Shown piece by piece: positions 19,940-31,448 of a DNA stretch of 64,000 nucleotides. Every line of letters starts with the position of its first letter. Position 1 is the stretch's first letter. Source of the DNA: Drosophila miranda (lineage: Eukaryota > Arthropoda > Insecta > Diptera > Drosophilidae); the NCBI RefSeq assembly GCF_003369915.1, contig NW_022881603.1:6431249-6495248 (forward strand). The letters run 5' to 3'. The notes below the pieces were generated by a model. The model ran no database searches. It worked only from the letters and a program-made list of their open reading frames with translations, and was not told the DNA's origin. Made by a program: the position numbers and the translations under genes.

Positions 19940-20928
19940 CGAGGGGAACGTTGTGAGTTGCTGCGGACACCGCAACTCTACAGTTATACCCGATACTAAG
20001 TCAGTATGGCTCTCCTGCGGCAGACGCCGCTAATATTGAACCACACGACAAAGAGTGGGTGCGAGAGAGACAGAAAATCAGTATGAGCGTGACGTCGGGC
20101 GCTGCGTAGCCACTGAAAATTGATTTCTTGCTTTTGGCTACAAAAATGATCCGATCTGATCCAGGTTCAGCAATCTGATAGATATGGTCATTATCTATGA
20201 TTCTGCGTTTTTAGTTTTCTCGAATGTGCAATATTGTGGATGCAACAGATTTTCGTCTTTTGTTGGTGCGGAAGGGGGTGGGGCGAAATTCTGAGATAAA
20301 CGTTTTATAGTGAGATCTAACAGAAGTGCGGATACCAAATTTGGTTACTCTAGCCTTAATAGTCTCTGAGATTTGTGGATGCCCCAGATTTTCGTCCTTT
20401 GCGGGGGCGGAAGGGGGTGTGGCGAAATTTGGACACGAAACGGTCATGGTCCGATATCACAGGAGTGTGAATGAAATTGTTTTCTTGATTCTGGCTATAA
20501 TAATTATACGATCTGGTTGAGATTTTACAATCTAGAACATATAGTCATCCTCTACGATTCTGCTGTTTTGGTTTTATCGTATCTTTAAAAATGTGGATTC
20601 CACAGATTTTCGTCCTTTGTGGGGGCGGAAGTGGGCGGGGCGAAGTTTTGAAATATTTTTGTAGCAGTGACATATCCCAGAAGTCTGGATCCAAAATATC
20701 GTTGCTCTAGCTCTTATAGTCTTTGAGCACTAGGCGCTGAAGGGGACGGACAGACGGACAGACGGACGGACGGACAGACAGACAGGGCTCAATCGACTCG
20801 GCTATTGATGCTGATCAAGAATATATATACTTTATGGGGTCGGAAACGATTCCTTCTGGACGTTACATACATCCACTTTTACCACAAATCTAATATACCC
20901 CAATACTCATTTTGAGTATCGGGTATAA
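19940..20928 (-). mobile_element. ISY-like element, group A deletion derivative
   Basis: It lacks the stretch between the second P repeat and the first Q segment (junction AGGAGTGTGAATGAAATTG). The plus-strand copy at 22680 has the same junction. Confidence 0.85.
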
Positions 20929-21260
20929 AAACTGCAACTAAACTTCCTTGCGTATACTCTCAACTCCGCGAGATAGGTTATAGCTTGTCGCCATAAATTA
21001 ACCCAATTTCGATCGACGGATGCAATATCTACTAGCACTCGATCGATATACCGGCAGTGGTTAAGTCAGATGCAGCTTAAGTGGACTGGACCAAGAGCTT
21101 AATGGAAAACATCAGGATTTCAACAGTCTCTCGCTTCACTTTACCTTCACAACCGATACTGAGGAATTTAGCAAGGTTGTCTGAACTAAGAAGGATAAGG
21201 AATTTCCAGTCGGGTGTAGTTGACTGTCTTTCGGACATTTACTGGGGCTGTGACAGCTCG
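20929..21260 (-). mobile_element. retroelement leader fragment, copy 1
   Basis: About 330 bp of the region just downstream of the primer-binding site, reading on the minus strand. It repeats at 22319-22650 with a few substitutions. No gag or pol coding remains. Confidence 0.65.
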
Positions 21261-21279
21261 GGCCCCACGTTGGGCGCCA
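21261..21279 (-). other. retroviral-type primer-binding site (tRNA-Lys)
   Basis: Minus-strand TGGCGCCCAACGTGGGGC matches the site that pairs with the 3' end of tRNA-Lys in many retroelements of the gypsy and retrovirus type. It marks the adjacent sequence to the right as LTR. Confidence 0.75.
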
Positions 21280-21562
21280 ATTATTTTTATTTTTCTTTTA
21301 AATTTATTATATATATAAATATATATTGCTAATACTGTAACACATAACGAAGCAGGAGGCTAGGATCTGAAACGGTAGACGAGCAGATGGAGGGTATGAT
21401 CGAGATCCATGCACGCGTTGCTGCCGGTCTCATGGTTAGTCGGGTAGAGTGGGGGTGGGGAAGGGAGAGATCGCGTCACGAGCTCGAGCATTAGGAGCAA
21501 AGACAATAAAAATAAGTTTCGCGTGCGGTTCAAGGTTCAGACGGAAGAAATTTAAAGAAAAA
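21280..21562 (-). mobile_element. LTR fragment, copy 2 (empty ISY site)
   Basis: Runs from the primer site to an ISY at 21563. Position 21289/21290 (TTATTTTTA | TTTTTCTTTT) is uninterrupted here, whereas copy 3 carries an ISY at this exact point. Confidence 0.75.
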
Positions 21563-22318
21563 CGAGGGGGAACGTTGTGAGTTGCAGCGGACACCGCAAC
21601 TCTACAGTTATACCCGATACTAAGTCAGTATGGCTCTCCTCCGGCAGACGCCGCTAATATTGAACGACACGACAAGGAGTGCGTGCGAGAGAGACAGAAA
21701 ATCAGTCTGAGCGTGACGTCGGGCGCTGCGTAGCCAGTGCAAATTGATTTGTTTCTTTTGGCTATAAAAATGATCTGATTTGATCCAGATTCAGCAATCT
21801 GATAGATATGGTCATTATCTATGATTCTGCGTTTTTAGTTTTCTCGTATCCTCAATATTGTGGATGCAACAGATTTTCGTCCTTTGTGGAGGCGGAAAAG
21901 GGTGTGGCGAAATTCTGAGATATACGTTTTATAGTGATATCTAACAGAAGTGCGGATACCAAATTTGGTTACTCTAGCCTTAATAGTCTCTGAGATTTGT
22001 GGATGCCACAGATTTTCGTCCTTTGTGGGGGCGGAAGTGGGCGGGGCGAAGTTTTGAAATATTTTTGTAGCAGTGACATATCACAGAAGTCTGGATCCAA
22101 AACATCGTTGCTCTAGCTCTTATAGTCTTTGAGCACTAGGCGCTGAAGGGGACGGACAGACGGACAGACAGACATGGCTCAATCGACTCGGCTATTGATG
22201 CTGATCAAGAATATATATACTTTATGGGGTCGGAAACGATTCCTTCTGGACGTTACACACATCCACTTTTACCACAAATCGAATATACCCCAATACTCAT
22301 TTTGAGTATCGGGTATAA
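21563..22318 (-). mobile_element. ISY-like element, collapsed P repeats
   Basis: 756 bp. The sequence passes from the third P repeat directly into the first P repeat (near 22000), losing everything between them. This is the outcome expected from recombination between the internal repeats of the element. Confidence 0.85.
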
Positions 22319-22669
22319 AAACTGCAACTAAACTTCCTTGCGTATACTCTCAACTCCGCGAGATAGGTTATAGCTTGTCGCCATAAATTAACCCAATTTC
22401 GATCGACGGATGGAATATCTACTTGCACTCGATCGATATACCGGCAGTGGTTAAGTCAGATGCAGCTTAAGTGGACTGGACCAAGAGCTTAATGGAAAAC
22501 ATCAGGATTTCAACAGTCTCTCGCTACACTTTACCTTCACAACCGATACTGAGGAAGTTAGCAAGGTTGTCTGAACCAAGAAGGATAAGGAATTTCCAGT
22601 CGGGTGTAGTTGACTGTCTTTCGGACATTTACTGGGGCTGTGACAGCTCGGGCCCCACGTTGGGCGCCA
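22319..22669 (-). mobile_element. retroelement leader and primer-binding site, copy 2
   Basis: Duplicate of 20929-21279, with the tRNA-Lys primer site at 22651-22669. Confidence 0.7.
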
Positions 22670-24305
22670 ATTATTTTTATTATACCCGATACTCAAAATG
22701 AGTATTGGGGTATATTAGATTTGTGGTAAAAGTGGATGTGTGTAACGTCCAGAAGGAATCGTTTCCGACCCCATAAAGTATATATATTCTTGATCAGCAT
22801 CAATAGCCGAGTCGATTGAGCCCTGTCTGTCTGTCCGTCTGTCCGTCCGTCCGTCCGTCCGTCCGTCCGTCCGTCCGTCCGTCCCCTTCAGCGCCTAGTG
22901 CTCAAAGACTATAAGATCTAGAGCAACGATGTTTTGGATCCAGACTTCTGTGATATGTCACTGCTACAAAAATATTTCAAAACTTCGCCCCGCCCACTTC
23001 CGCCCCCACAAAGGACGAAAATCTGTGGAATCCACATTTTTAAAGATACGATAAAACCAAAACAGCAGAATCGTAGAGGATGACTATATGTTCTAGATTG
23101 TAAAATCTCAACCAGATCGTATAATTATTATAGCCAGAATCAAGAAAACAATTTCATTCACACTCCTGTGATATCGGACCATGACCGTTTCGTGTCCAAA
23201 TTTCGCCACACCCCCTTCCGCCCCGCAAAGGACGAAAATCTGGGGCATCCACAAATCTCAGAGACTATTAAGGCTAGAGTAACCAAATTTGGTATCCGCA
23301 CTTCTGTTAGATCTCACTAAAAAACGTATATCTCAGAATTTCGCCGCACCCTTTTCCGCCCCCACAAAGGAGGAAAATCTGTTGCATCCACAATATTGAG
23401 GATACGAGAAAACTAAAAACGCAGAATCATAGATAATGACCATATCTATCAGATTGCTGAATCTGGATCAAATCAGATCATTTTTATAGCCAATAGGAAC
23501 AAATCAATTTGCAGTGGCTACGCAGCGCCCGACGTCACGCTCAGACTGATTTTCTGTCTCTCTAGCACGCACTCTTTGTCGTGTCGTTTAATATTAGCGG
23601 CGTCTGCCGGAGGAGAGCCGTACTGACTTAGTATCGGGTATAAATTTGGAGTTGCGGTCTCCGCAGCAACTCACAACGTTCCCCCTCGTTTTTCTTTTAA
23701 ATTTATTATATATATAAATATATATTGCTAATACTGTAACACATAACGAAGCAGGAGGCTTGGATCTGAAACGGTAGACGAGCAGATGGAGGGTATGATC
23801 GAGATCCATGCACGCGTTGCTGCTGGTCTCATGGTTAGTCGGGTAGAGTGGGGGTGGGGTAGGGAGAGATCGCGTCACGAGCTCGAGCATTAGGAGCAAA
23901 GACAATAAAAATAAGTTTCGCGTGCGGTTCAAGGTTCAGACGGAAGAAATTTACAGAGAAATGACAGTGTAGGGAGATGAGTCAGCGGAACGAATTCGAG
24001 CGGGAGTTGCTTGCGGTGTCATTGCAACTCGGTATGCCCACCCTTCCTTGATCGCACCGGTCCAAATAGGCTGAGTAATGGGTAACGATCCCTAAAATAA
24101 ACGCTCTACTTCTGCTAGGTTACGTCATCTCGGCGCCACATGATCCTTAATAACGGCAACAATTAACGGGAAACAGTTTATTCATTAAACTTTCCTACAA
24201 GCTCTCATGGCTGCTAAGAGGGTAGATATATATGTATAAAGGCTATTAAAGTAATAAGGATAATATGTTCAAATAAGCTGCAATTAAGATTAATTATATA
24301 TATAA
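22670..24305 (-). mobile_element. LTR fragment, copy 3, split by an ISY
   Basis: LTR sequence occupies 22670-22679 and 23689-24305. It is the longest LTR piece and contains the landmark ATGATCGAG block and an AT-rich end. Its far end (normally TG on the minus strand) was not identified. Confidence 0.7.
22680..23688 (+). mobile_element. ISY-like element with exactly defined ends
   Basis: Compared with the empty LTR at 21280, the inserted DNA is precisely TTATACCCG...CCCCCTCG (1009 bp), placed between A and T with no target duplication. It carries the same internal deletion as the 19940 copy but in the opposite orientation. Absence of a target duplication, the terminal hairpin and the inverse motif match Helitron/Helentron-type transposition. 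Confidence 0.9.
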
Positions 24306-25001
24306 CGAGGGGGAACGTTGTGAGTTGCAGCGGACACCGCAACTCTACAGTTATACCCGATAATAAGTCAGTAGGAGAGAGAGCCACTCCGGCAGACGCC
24401 GCTAATTTGAACGACACGACAAAGAGTGCGTGCGAGAGAGACAGAAAATCAGTCTGAGCGTGACGTCGGGGGGCTGCGTAGCCAGTGCAAATTGATTTGT
24501 TCCTATTGGCTATAAAAATGATCTGATTTGATCCAGATTCAGCAATCTGATAGATATGATCATTATCTATGATTCTGCGTTTTTAGTTTTCTCGTATCCT
24601 CAATATTGTGGATGCAACAGATTTTCGTTTTTTGTGGGGGCGGAAGGGGGTGGGGCGAAATTTTGAGATATACGTTTTAAAGTGAGATCTAACAGGAGTG
24701 CGGATACCAAATTTGGTTACTCTAGCCTTAATAGTCTCTGAGATTTGTGAATATCCCCAGATTTTCATCCTTTGCGGGGGCGGAAGGGGGTGTGGCGAAA
24801 TTTTGAAACAAACTCGTCTCGGTCCGATATATTAGGAGTGTGGATACCAAATTTGGTTGCTCTAGCTTTTATAGTCTCTGAGATCTAGGCGCTAATGTTT
24901 TACTCTAAGCAAAGCCGGCTATGCTACGTGTGTGTTAGAGAGAGACAGGGCGAGAAAAAATGAAATTGTTTTCTTGATGCTGGCTATAATAATAATACGA
25001 T
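24306..25001 (-). mobile_element. ISY-like element, group B, 3' part (interrupted)
   Basis: Its 5' part is at 30584-31039, separated by the BEL/Pao element. Group B is recognised by CATAGCCGGC/CTTTGCTTAGAG-type sequence instead of the group A GGTTTCATGG block. Confidence 0.85.
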
Positions 25002-25396
25002 TGTTCGGGCCAGCCGCTGAAGAATAACCGTAACTTTAGCATTATTATTGTATGAGCAGAGAGAGCCGCCTATGTTGTAAAACGTTGACGTTCTGCAGAG
25101 CTGCTGCGCTCTCCCGCTAAAGGGGCTCTCTGCCGCCGCCACTTCGGCAACTACTTTGATCTGCTGCCGCCACTTCGGCAATCACTTTGATCTAACGCCG
25201 TCGTCTATAGTTTAGTTCTATGCTAACCCCTCTGCGCATTGGTTGCATATCGATCTCGCATAAAGTTTATCTGGCAATAGCAAGAAATCGGCTTCCGCTA
25301 AGCCACCAAGATTAAATACGAATTATAAGGTTTAACCCAAAATCTCTTTTCATTTTTGAAACACATAGGTGCCAAAAAAGCTTGGCATCTCAAACA
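25002..25396 (+). repeat. BEL/Pao 5' LTR
   Basis: Starts TGTTCGGGCC and ends CTCAAACA. Contains internal short repeats with GCCGCCACTTCGGCAA. Confidence 0.9.
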
Positions 25397-25397
25397 T

Positions 25398-25415
25398 TGG
25401 TGACCCCGACGTGAT
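25398..25415 (+). other. primer-binding site (tRNA-Trp type)
   Basis: TGGTGACCCCGACGTGAT starts one base after the LTR and matches the complement of the tRNA-Trp 3' end used by some retroelements. Confidence 0.75.
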
Positions 25416-25732
25416 ATAAAACCATTGCTTAATCGCGTTCCGTTAAAACACTTATTATTTATACAATATTTTGTTGTTGGGTAGTTTAACTACCAACAAA
25501 TACATTTGGGTGCACGTTGAAAAACAGTTTAAAGTGCAAATTCAGTGAGAGTGCGGCTGGAATATTTATAGACAAATTCCGGTACTTTAAGCGTCGAATC
25601 TCTCATTCTCTGCGCAGCTTCAGCCGCGGTTCTTGACTTTTCGTGTCTTGCATTCTCGCTCTCGCGTCTATACATCGTCGCTTAAGCGGTATTTCATTTT
25701 CCGTTGTTGTGCCGAATTGCACAACGGTTCAC

Positions 25733-26794
25733 ATGGACAACGATCCGAATACAGGCGCGGGCGGAAATATTGTGGTGGCTGATTCCAGACTGAATCTGTA
25801 TAAGCGTAAAAGTCAGTCATTATATGATCGATTGCACAGGCTTGGCGAATCCTTCGCGGGGAATAAAATCGATAAGCTGACCGCCGCGGAAGTCGAGGTG
25901 CGCCTTGATATGTTGGCAGAAATTCGAGAGGAATTTAATAAGGCCCATAATGAGTTGGAGGCTCTCGATCAAAACGAGATTGGGAGTGAGCTGCGCGAAA
26001 TCTTCGATACTCTTTTCATATCGTTGAAAGCTGAGTTGCTGGCTGCTGTTGAAGTAAGCCAGTCACACGCCGCTGCCCATTCTACGACTCTGCCAAGCCA
26101 TTCCGGACATAGTACCATCATCATGGCTCACAAGCAGCGACTTCCTGAGCTGAACGTGCCTAAATTTTCTGGTGGATACGTCGAGTTCTCGAATTTTATG
26201 GCAATTTTCAAATCGGTGATTGAAGCGGATGCGGATCTCAGTGACATCGAGAAATTCCAGCACCTTCGCTCTTGCCTCGCTGATGCGGCTTTGGATTCGG
26301 TTCGATCGTTAGAGCTCTCCAGTGCCAATTATCGTGCGGCTCTGGATATACTTAATAAACGCTTTAAAAAACAAAAGACTTGTTTTCCAGGCACACATCA
26401 AGAAGATTCTTGGGCTAAAGAGGGTAGACTCGCCTTCTGCTAAAAGGCTTCGGGAGTTTTCGGATGCAGTCAATTTACACATGCGAGCGTTGCAGACATT
26501 GGGAACTGCTGAGGAGATTTCAGGATTCATGGTCATCAACATGCTGCTGCAGAAGTTGGATTCGAAGACGCAAACCAAATGGGAGGAGCAGAGGAATTCT
26601 TCGAATTCTTGCAGCAACGCTGCCAGAAAATGGAGCGATTGGAATATGCTACAGCGACACACGCTAGTAGCGATCAGGTGGGAAAAAACCATTCCTATAC
26701 GCAGGTTAAGAAAACGTTTGTAGCTTCCAACTCTTCCGCCGACCCGTCTGTATGCGTCTTTTGCCACTCAGCGGGCCATGGAAGATTCAGATAG
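25733..26794 (+). pseudogene. BEL/Pao gag, frameshifted
   Basis: Structural protein of the element. The start at MDNDPNTG was chosen over an upstream in-frame ATG because it opens the recognisable gag. The central part (LPELNVPKFSGGYVEFSNF, then LRSCLADAAL) is the family's conserved gag region. Frame changes occur in an A-run near 26365 and again near 26585. A CCHC-type knuckle begins (CVFCHSAGH, about 26752) and is cut off, so the gag end and the protease start have been joined by a deletion. Confidence 0.8.
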
Positions 26795-29700
26795 ATTCAG
26801 GATCGCAGCTGCATCTCGTCACATCCAGGTTCGCCCAGCAGCTTCAGCTTAGGAGAACTCAATCGTCTGCCCTTGTGTCTGGGCTAGGCGATACCAGCGT
26901 TTCTACTGAGGGATCCACCATAAGCATTTGTATGCATTCTCGCACCTCTGCTTACACAAATACACTTACTGCTCTCATCGCCCCCACGATCACCGATTCT
27001 CAACCAAGTATGACAGTAAATGTATCCGATTGGCGTATTCCATCAAACATTCAGCTCGCTGATCCTGCATTTTTCAATCCTCAACGGGTTGATCTTCTCA
27101 TTGGTGCGAGCGTTTTTTATGATCTCCTCTGCGTAGGGCAAATCAAACTCACCGATGGACTGCCTCTTCTGCAGAAGACCCGGCTTGGGTGGATCGTATC
27201 TGGCGGTGGACAGAAGGTATCAAGCTCGGCGTTTTTGGCTACGCACAATTGTCCAGATTCGATAGCTGAGATGGAAGCAAGGTTGGATAAAACTCTTCGT
27301 ATGTTTTGGGAAGTCGAGAATTGTGTGGAGGGTGGTTTGAATACCAAAGAAGAAGACGATTGTGAAGCACATTTCGTAAGCCACCTTTCACGGTTGCCAT
27401 CCGGGGAGTATGCAGTTCGTCTGCCGCTAAATAACAATACTGATCGTTTAGGAGAATCTTATGCTCAGGCTTATCGACGGTTCATCAGTCTGGAGCGAAA
27501 ACTGGAGCGTAATCCTACACTCAAGGAGCGGTATTCCGCCTTTATGAGGGAGTACATTGATTTGCATCATATGCACCAAGTCAACCCTGATTCCCGTATT
27601 CTCTGCAAATATTTCTTGCCTCATCACTGTGTCCTAAAGGAGGACAGTACGACGACAAAACTCCGTGTCGTTTTCGACAGATCCGCAGCTACATCAACTG
27701 GATATTCTCTAAATGATGTGATGATGACAGGCCCTGTTATTCAGCCTGCATTGTTTAACATATTGATTCGCTTTCGAACATATCCAGTCGCTCTCACTGG
27801 GGACATTTGTAAAATGTACCGCTGCGTACGAGTGTCTCCACCCGACAATTTGTATCAGTGCATCCTATGGCGAGATTCCATCGAGTCCGAGGTTCAAGTC
27901 TACACATTAGACACCGTCACATACGGGACGAGGGCTGCATCATTTTTAGCGGTCCGCGCAATGCACCAGCTGGCCATCGACGAGGGTGAGTCCTACCCTC
28001 TTGGCTCAGCTGCTCTGCGGCAGGAGTTTTACGTGAATGACCTTATTTCGGGCGGTAATTCGGTCGCACAGGTCAAGGACAAGATGCACCAAACATCAGC
28101 TTTACTGTCCCGTGGTAATTTTAGACTTAGGAAATGGTGCTCCAGTCACCAGGAAGTACTTGAGGGAACCCCTGAAGATGACATAGAGAAGTTCCTAAAG
28201 TTTAATGATGGAAGCGACATTGCCAAAACTCTCGGCTTAGCGTGGGACCCTGCTTCGGATCAGCTGCTTTTTGCCTTGTCCGCACTGGACACAAACTCAA
28301 AGCCATCAAAGCGGTCGGTTTTATCTACGATTGCGCGGTTCTACGACCCTCTTGGATTGATAAATCCAGTCATTGTCCGGTGCAAAATCTTCCTTCAGCA
28401 GCTTTGGAGAGAAAATTTGGATTGGGATGAAAGCCTACCCTCAGCGTTGCATTCAACTTGGATGGACTTGAGAAATAGTTTGGCAAGCATTTCTCGGATC
28501 TCATTTCCTCGCTTGGTTCTTCGTTCTAGTGTGGCTACAGAAGTTCACGGATTCTGTGATGCCAGCTTAGAAGCATATGGCGCTTGCGTGTATGTCGTGT
28601 TCCAGGGAAGCCCAGTCTTTGAGCCACGTTTTGTGCTCAAAGTCGCGAGTGGCGCCGCTAAAGACTATATCGATTCCTAAGCTGGAATTAAGTGGAGCCC
28701 ATTTGCTTGCGAAAATCATGCAGAATGTAAAGGACATGGGAATCTTTACAGGTCGGGTTTATTGCTGGTCGGATTCGTCAACAGCATTATCTTGGATTAG
28801 GGACGAGCCAGCTAAATTTCAAGTTTTCGTGGCAAATCGAGTGGCATCAATTCAGGAGTTGACGGCAGCCATGGAATGGCGCTAATTGTGCAAATCGTTA
28901 AATCCTGCTGATATTCTCTCGAGAGGCTCGCTTCCCAACAACCATCTTATCCAGTCAGAGCTATGGTTTCACGGCCCATCCTTTTTGCTAGGCTCCAAGG
29001 ATAAGTGGCCTGTATCTCCATCTAACATCATAGCAACTTTGGAGCTTCGCAAGGGAGGATTGCTAATCACGTCTCCACATGCCGATCTCAAGTCCGGATG
29101 CAAATTTGCGAATTCATTCTTTCGCATGCAGCGCACATTTGCCTACATGCATAAATTTATACATCGTCTTAGGCATCCAGGACTCACCGTTTCTGATATT
29201 CGGCAAGGAACGCATCTTCTAATTCGACACATTCAGCTGGCAAATTTGTGGATGGACATAAAGGAGATTCGGCGCAATGGTCAAGTCATGAAATCCAGTT
29301 CTATTAGTTCGCTCAACCCGTTCATCGATCATTCTGGACTACTTAGAGTTGGAGGTCGTCTTGGCAACTCATCGCTAGGATTTGACGCTCAGCACCCGCT
29401 CATTCTGCCAAAGGGACATTCCATTACCTTTGCGCTGATAAGATATTATCATGAAAGAAACCTCCATGCCGGACCTCGCGCCTTGCTTTCCAAAATTCGG
29501 CTGGAATATTGGCCCATTGGAGGTGTTAAGGCAGTGTCAAGGGTCGTCAGCAGATGTGTGAGATGCTTCAGGACTAGGCCGCGCATGGTCGAACACATCA
29601 TGGGAGACCTACCTAAGGAACGTTTGGAAGGATCTCGAGCTTTTGAAGTCACTGGAGTAGATTACTGTGGACCTTTTTTCTACCGATCAGAAATCCGCAC

Positions 29701-30202
29701 GAGGCCTCCGATCAAGTGCTACATTAGCGTATTCATCTGTTTCACTTCTAAGGCTATACACATGGAGCTCGTAAAGGATTTGACCACCGCATCGTTTTTA
29801 GGCGCACTAAAGCGTTTTACTTCCACTCGAGGAAGGCCAAGTCAAATTTGGTCGGACAATGCGACAAACTTCGTTGGGGCCAAGAACGAGCTTCTGGAGC
29901 TAAAGAAGCTTTGTCTGAGCGAACCGCATATGAAGGAGGTCCACGAATCCTGCTTGGCTGACTCGATCGACTGGCGTTTCATCCCACCTCGCTCTCCGCA
30001 TTTTGGCGGGTTGTGGGAAGGGGCCGTGAAGGCCGCAAAATATCACCTGTACCGCTCAGTTGGACCATCTGTGCTTAGCTTCGACGAGCTGCGCACTCTG
30101 ATCTGTGAGATCACTGCAATTGTTAACTCTCGCCCTTTGCTCTCGCTTTCAGAAAATCCTGATGATTTAGACGTTTTGACTCCTGCTCGGGCCATCCGCT
30201 GA
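26770..30202 (+). pseudogene. BEL/Pao pol: protease, RT, RNase H, integrase (broken)
   Basis: Domains in order: aspartic protease with active-site DSG (26794-26802); reverse transcriptase with LTGDICKMYR and, at 28030-28041, YVND where the family has YVDD, so the first catalytic Asp is Asn (codon 28036-28038); RNase H; integrase with an HHCC zinc finger (about 29450-29570) and the DDE residues in VDYCGPF, WSDNATNF and LWEGAVKAA. A frameshift lies between about 28577 and 28680 and a TAA at 28883-28885. The frame ends at LTPARAIR where the 3' LTR starts, so the usual C-terminal domain after integrase is missing. Confidence 0.88.
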
Positions 30203-30578
30203 AGAATAACCGTAACTTTAGCATTATTATTGTATGAGCAGAGAGAGCCGCCTATGTTGTAAAACGTTGACGTTCTGCAGAGCTGCTGCGCTCTCCCGCT
30301 AAAGGGGCTCTCTGCCGCCGCCACTTCGGCAACTACTTTGATCTGCTGCCGCCACTTCGGCAACCACTTTGATCTAACGCCGTCGTCTATAGTTTAGTTC
30401 TATGCTAACCGCTCTGCGCATTGGTTGCATATCGATCTCGCATAAAGTTTATCTGACAATAGCAAGCAATCAGCTTCCGCTAAGCCACCAAGATTAAATA
30501 CGAATTATAAGGTTTAACCCAAAATCTCTTTTCATTTTTGAAACACATAGGTGCCAAAAAAGCTTGGCATCTCAAACA
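30184..30578 (+). repeat. BEL/Pao 3' LTR
   Basis: Starts TGCTCGGGCC and is 395 bp like the 5' LTR. It abuts pol directly, without an intervening 3' untranslated region. Confidence 0.9.
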
Positions 30579-30583
30579 ACGAT

Positions 30584-31039
30584 CTTATTCAAATTCTGCA
30601 GTCTAAAATTAATGGTCATTCTCTACGATTCTGCGTTTTTGGTTTTCTCGTATCTTTAAAATTTTGGATGCCACAGATTTTCGTCCTTTGTGGGGGCGGA
30701 AGTGGGCGGGGCGAAGTTTTGAAATATTTTTGTAGCAGTGACATATCACAGAAGTCTGGACCCAAAACATCGTTGCTCTAGCTCTTATAGTCTTTGAGCA
30801 CTAGGCGCTAATAGGGACGGACAGACGGACGGACAGACGGACAGACGGACAGACAGACGGACAGACGGACGGACGGACAGACGGACAGACAGACATGGCT
30901 TAATTGACTCGGCTTTTGATGCTGATCAAGAATATATATACTTTATGGGGTCGGAAACGATTCCTTCTGGACGTTACACACATCCACTTTTACCACAAAT
31001 CTAATATACCCCAATACTCATTTTGAGTATCGGGTATAA
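30584..31039 (-). mobile_element. ISY-like element, 5' part of the interrupted copy
   Basis: Continues the 24306-25001 copy after the BEL/Pao insertion and ends with the normal CGGGTATAA terminus. It has an expanded GTCY tract. Confidence 0.85.
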
Positions 31040-31448
31040 AAACGAACTTTAATTTTCTGTAAGCCGGCAGTTGGGGTTCAATTTTCACTCACCCGATGGG
31101 TTCGGCCTTAGCTTAATAAACGTAGGAATGGTCGGCTGATCTTTTGACTAGATCTTAGCCACGAGGGACACGCGGTATTTACGGTCGAGGTTAGAATTTT
31201 TCCTTTCACTGCACTACTTGAGTATTTTCCTCAGACGTCCGTCTGGGATCGCGAGTAAAATTGGAAAGAACATGCCCAAGCCGCTCTCCTTCCGCTTGAG
31301 CCCTTGGTTCTCTCATTCCCCTTTTCTCACCACACCTTGACAGTAGCCGCTGTTAACTTATGTCATTTTTTTTTGCGCGTAACTGCCCAAAAGGTGCAAG
31401 GTGCATGTCTAAGGGAAGGGGAAACCGTGGGACGGTTATCCGATATTT
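31040..31448. other. 409-bp spacer of unknown origin
   Basis: Lies between two divergently placed ISY copies. No coding frame or recognised element. Could be a fragment of another LTR. Confidence 0.4.

Larger units (their letters stand above)
25002..30578 (+). mobile_element. BEL/Pao LTR retrotransposon, complete ends, defective coding
   Basis: Two 395-bp LTRs (TG...CA) enclose a leader, gag and pol in BEL/Pao order, 5577 bp in all, flanked by the 5-bp duplication ACGAT (24997-25001 and 30579-30583). The LTRs differ at about seven positions by eye, so the insertion is older than the one at 43176. Target is an ISY copy. Coding lesions include several frameshifts, a nonsense codon and an altered reverse transcriptase active site, so this copy cannot move by itself. 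Confidence 0.93.
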
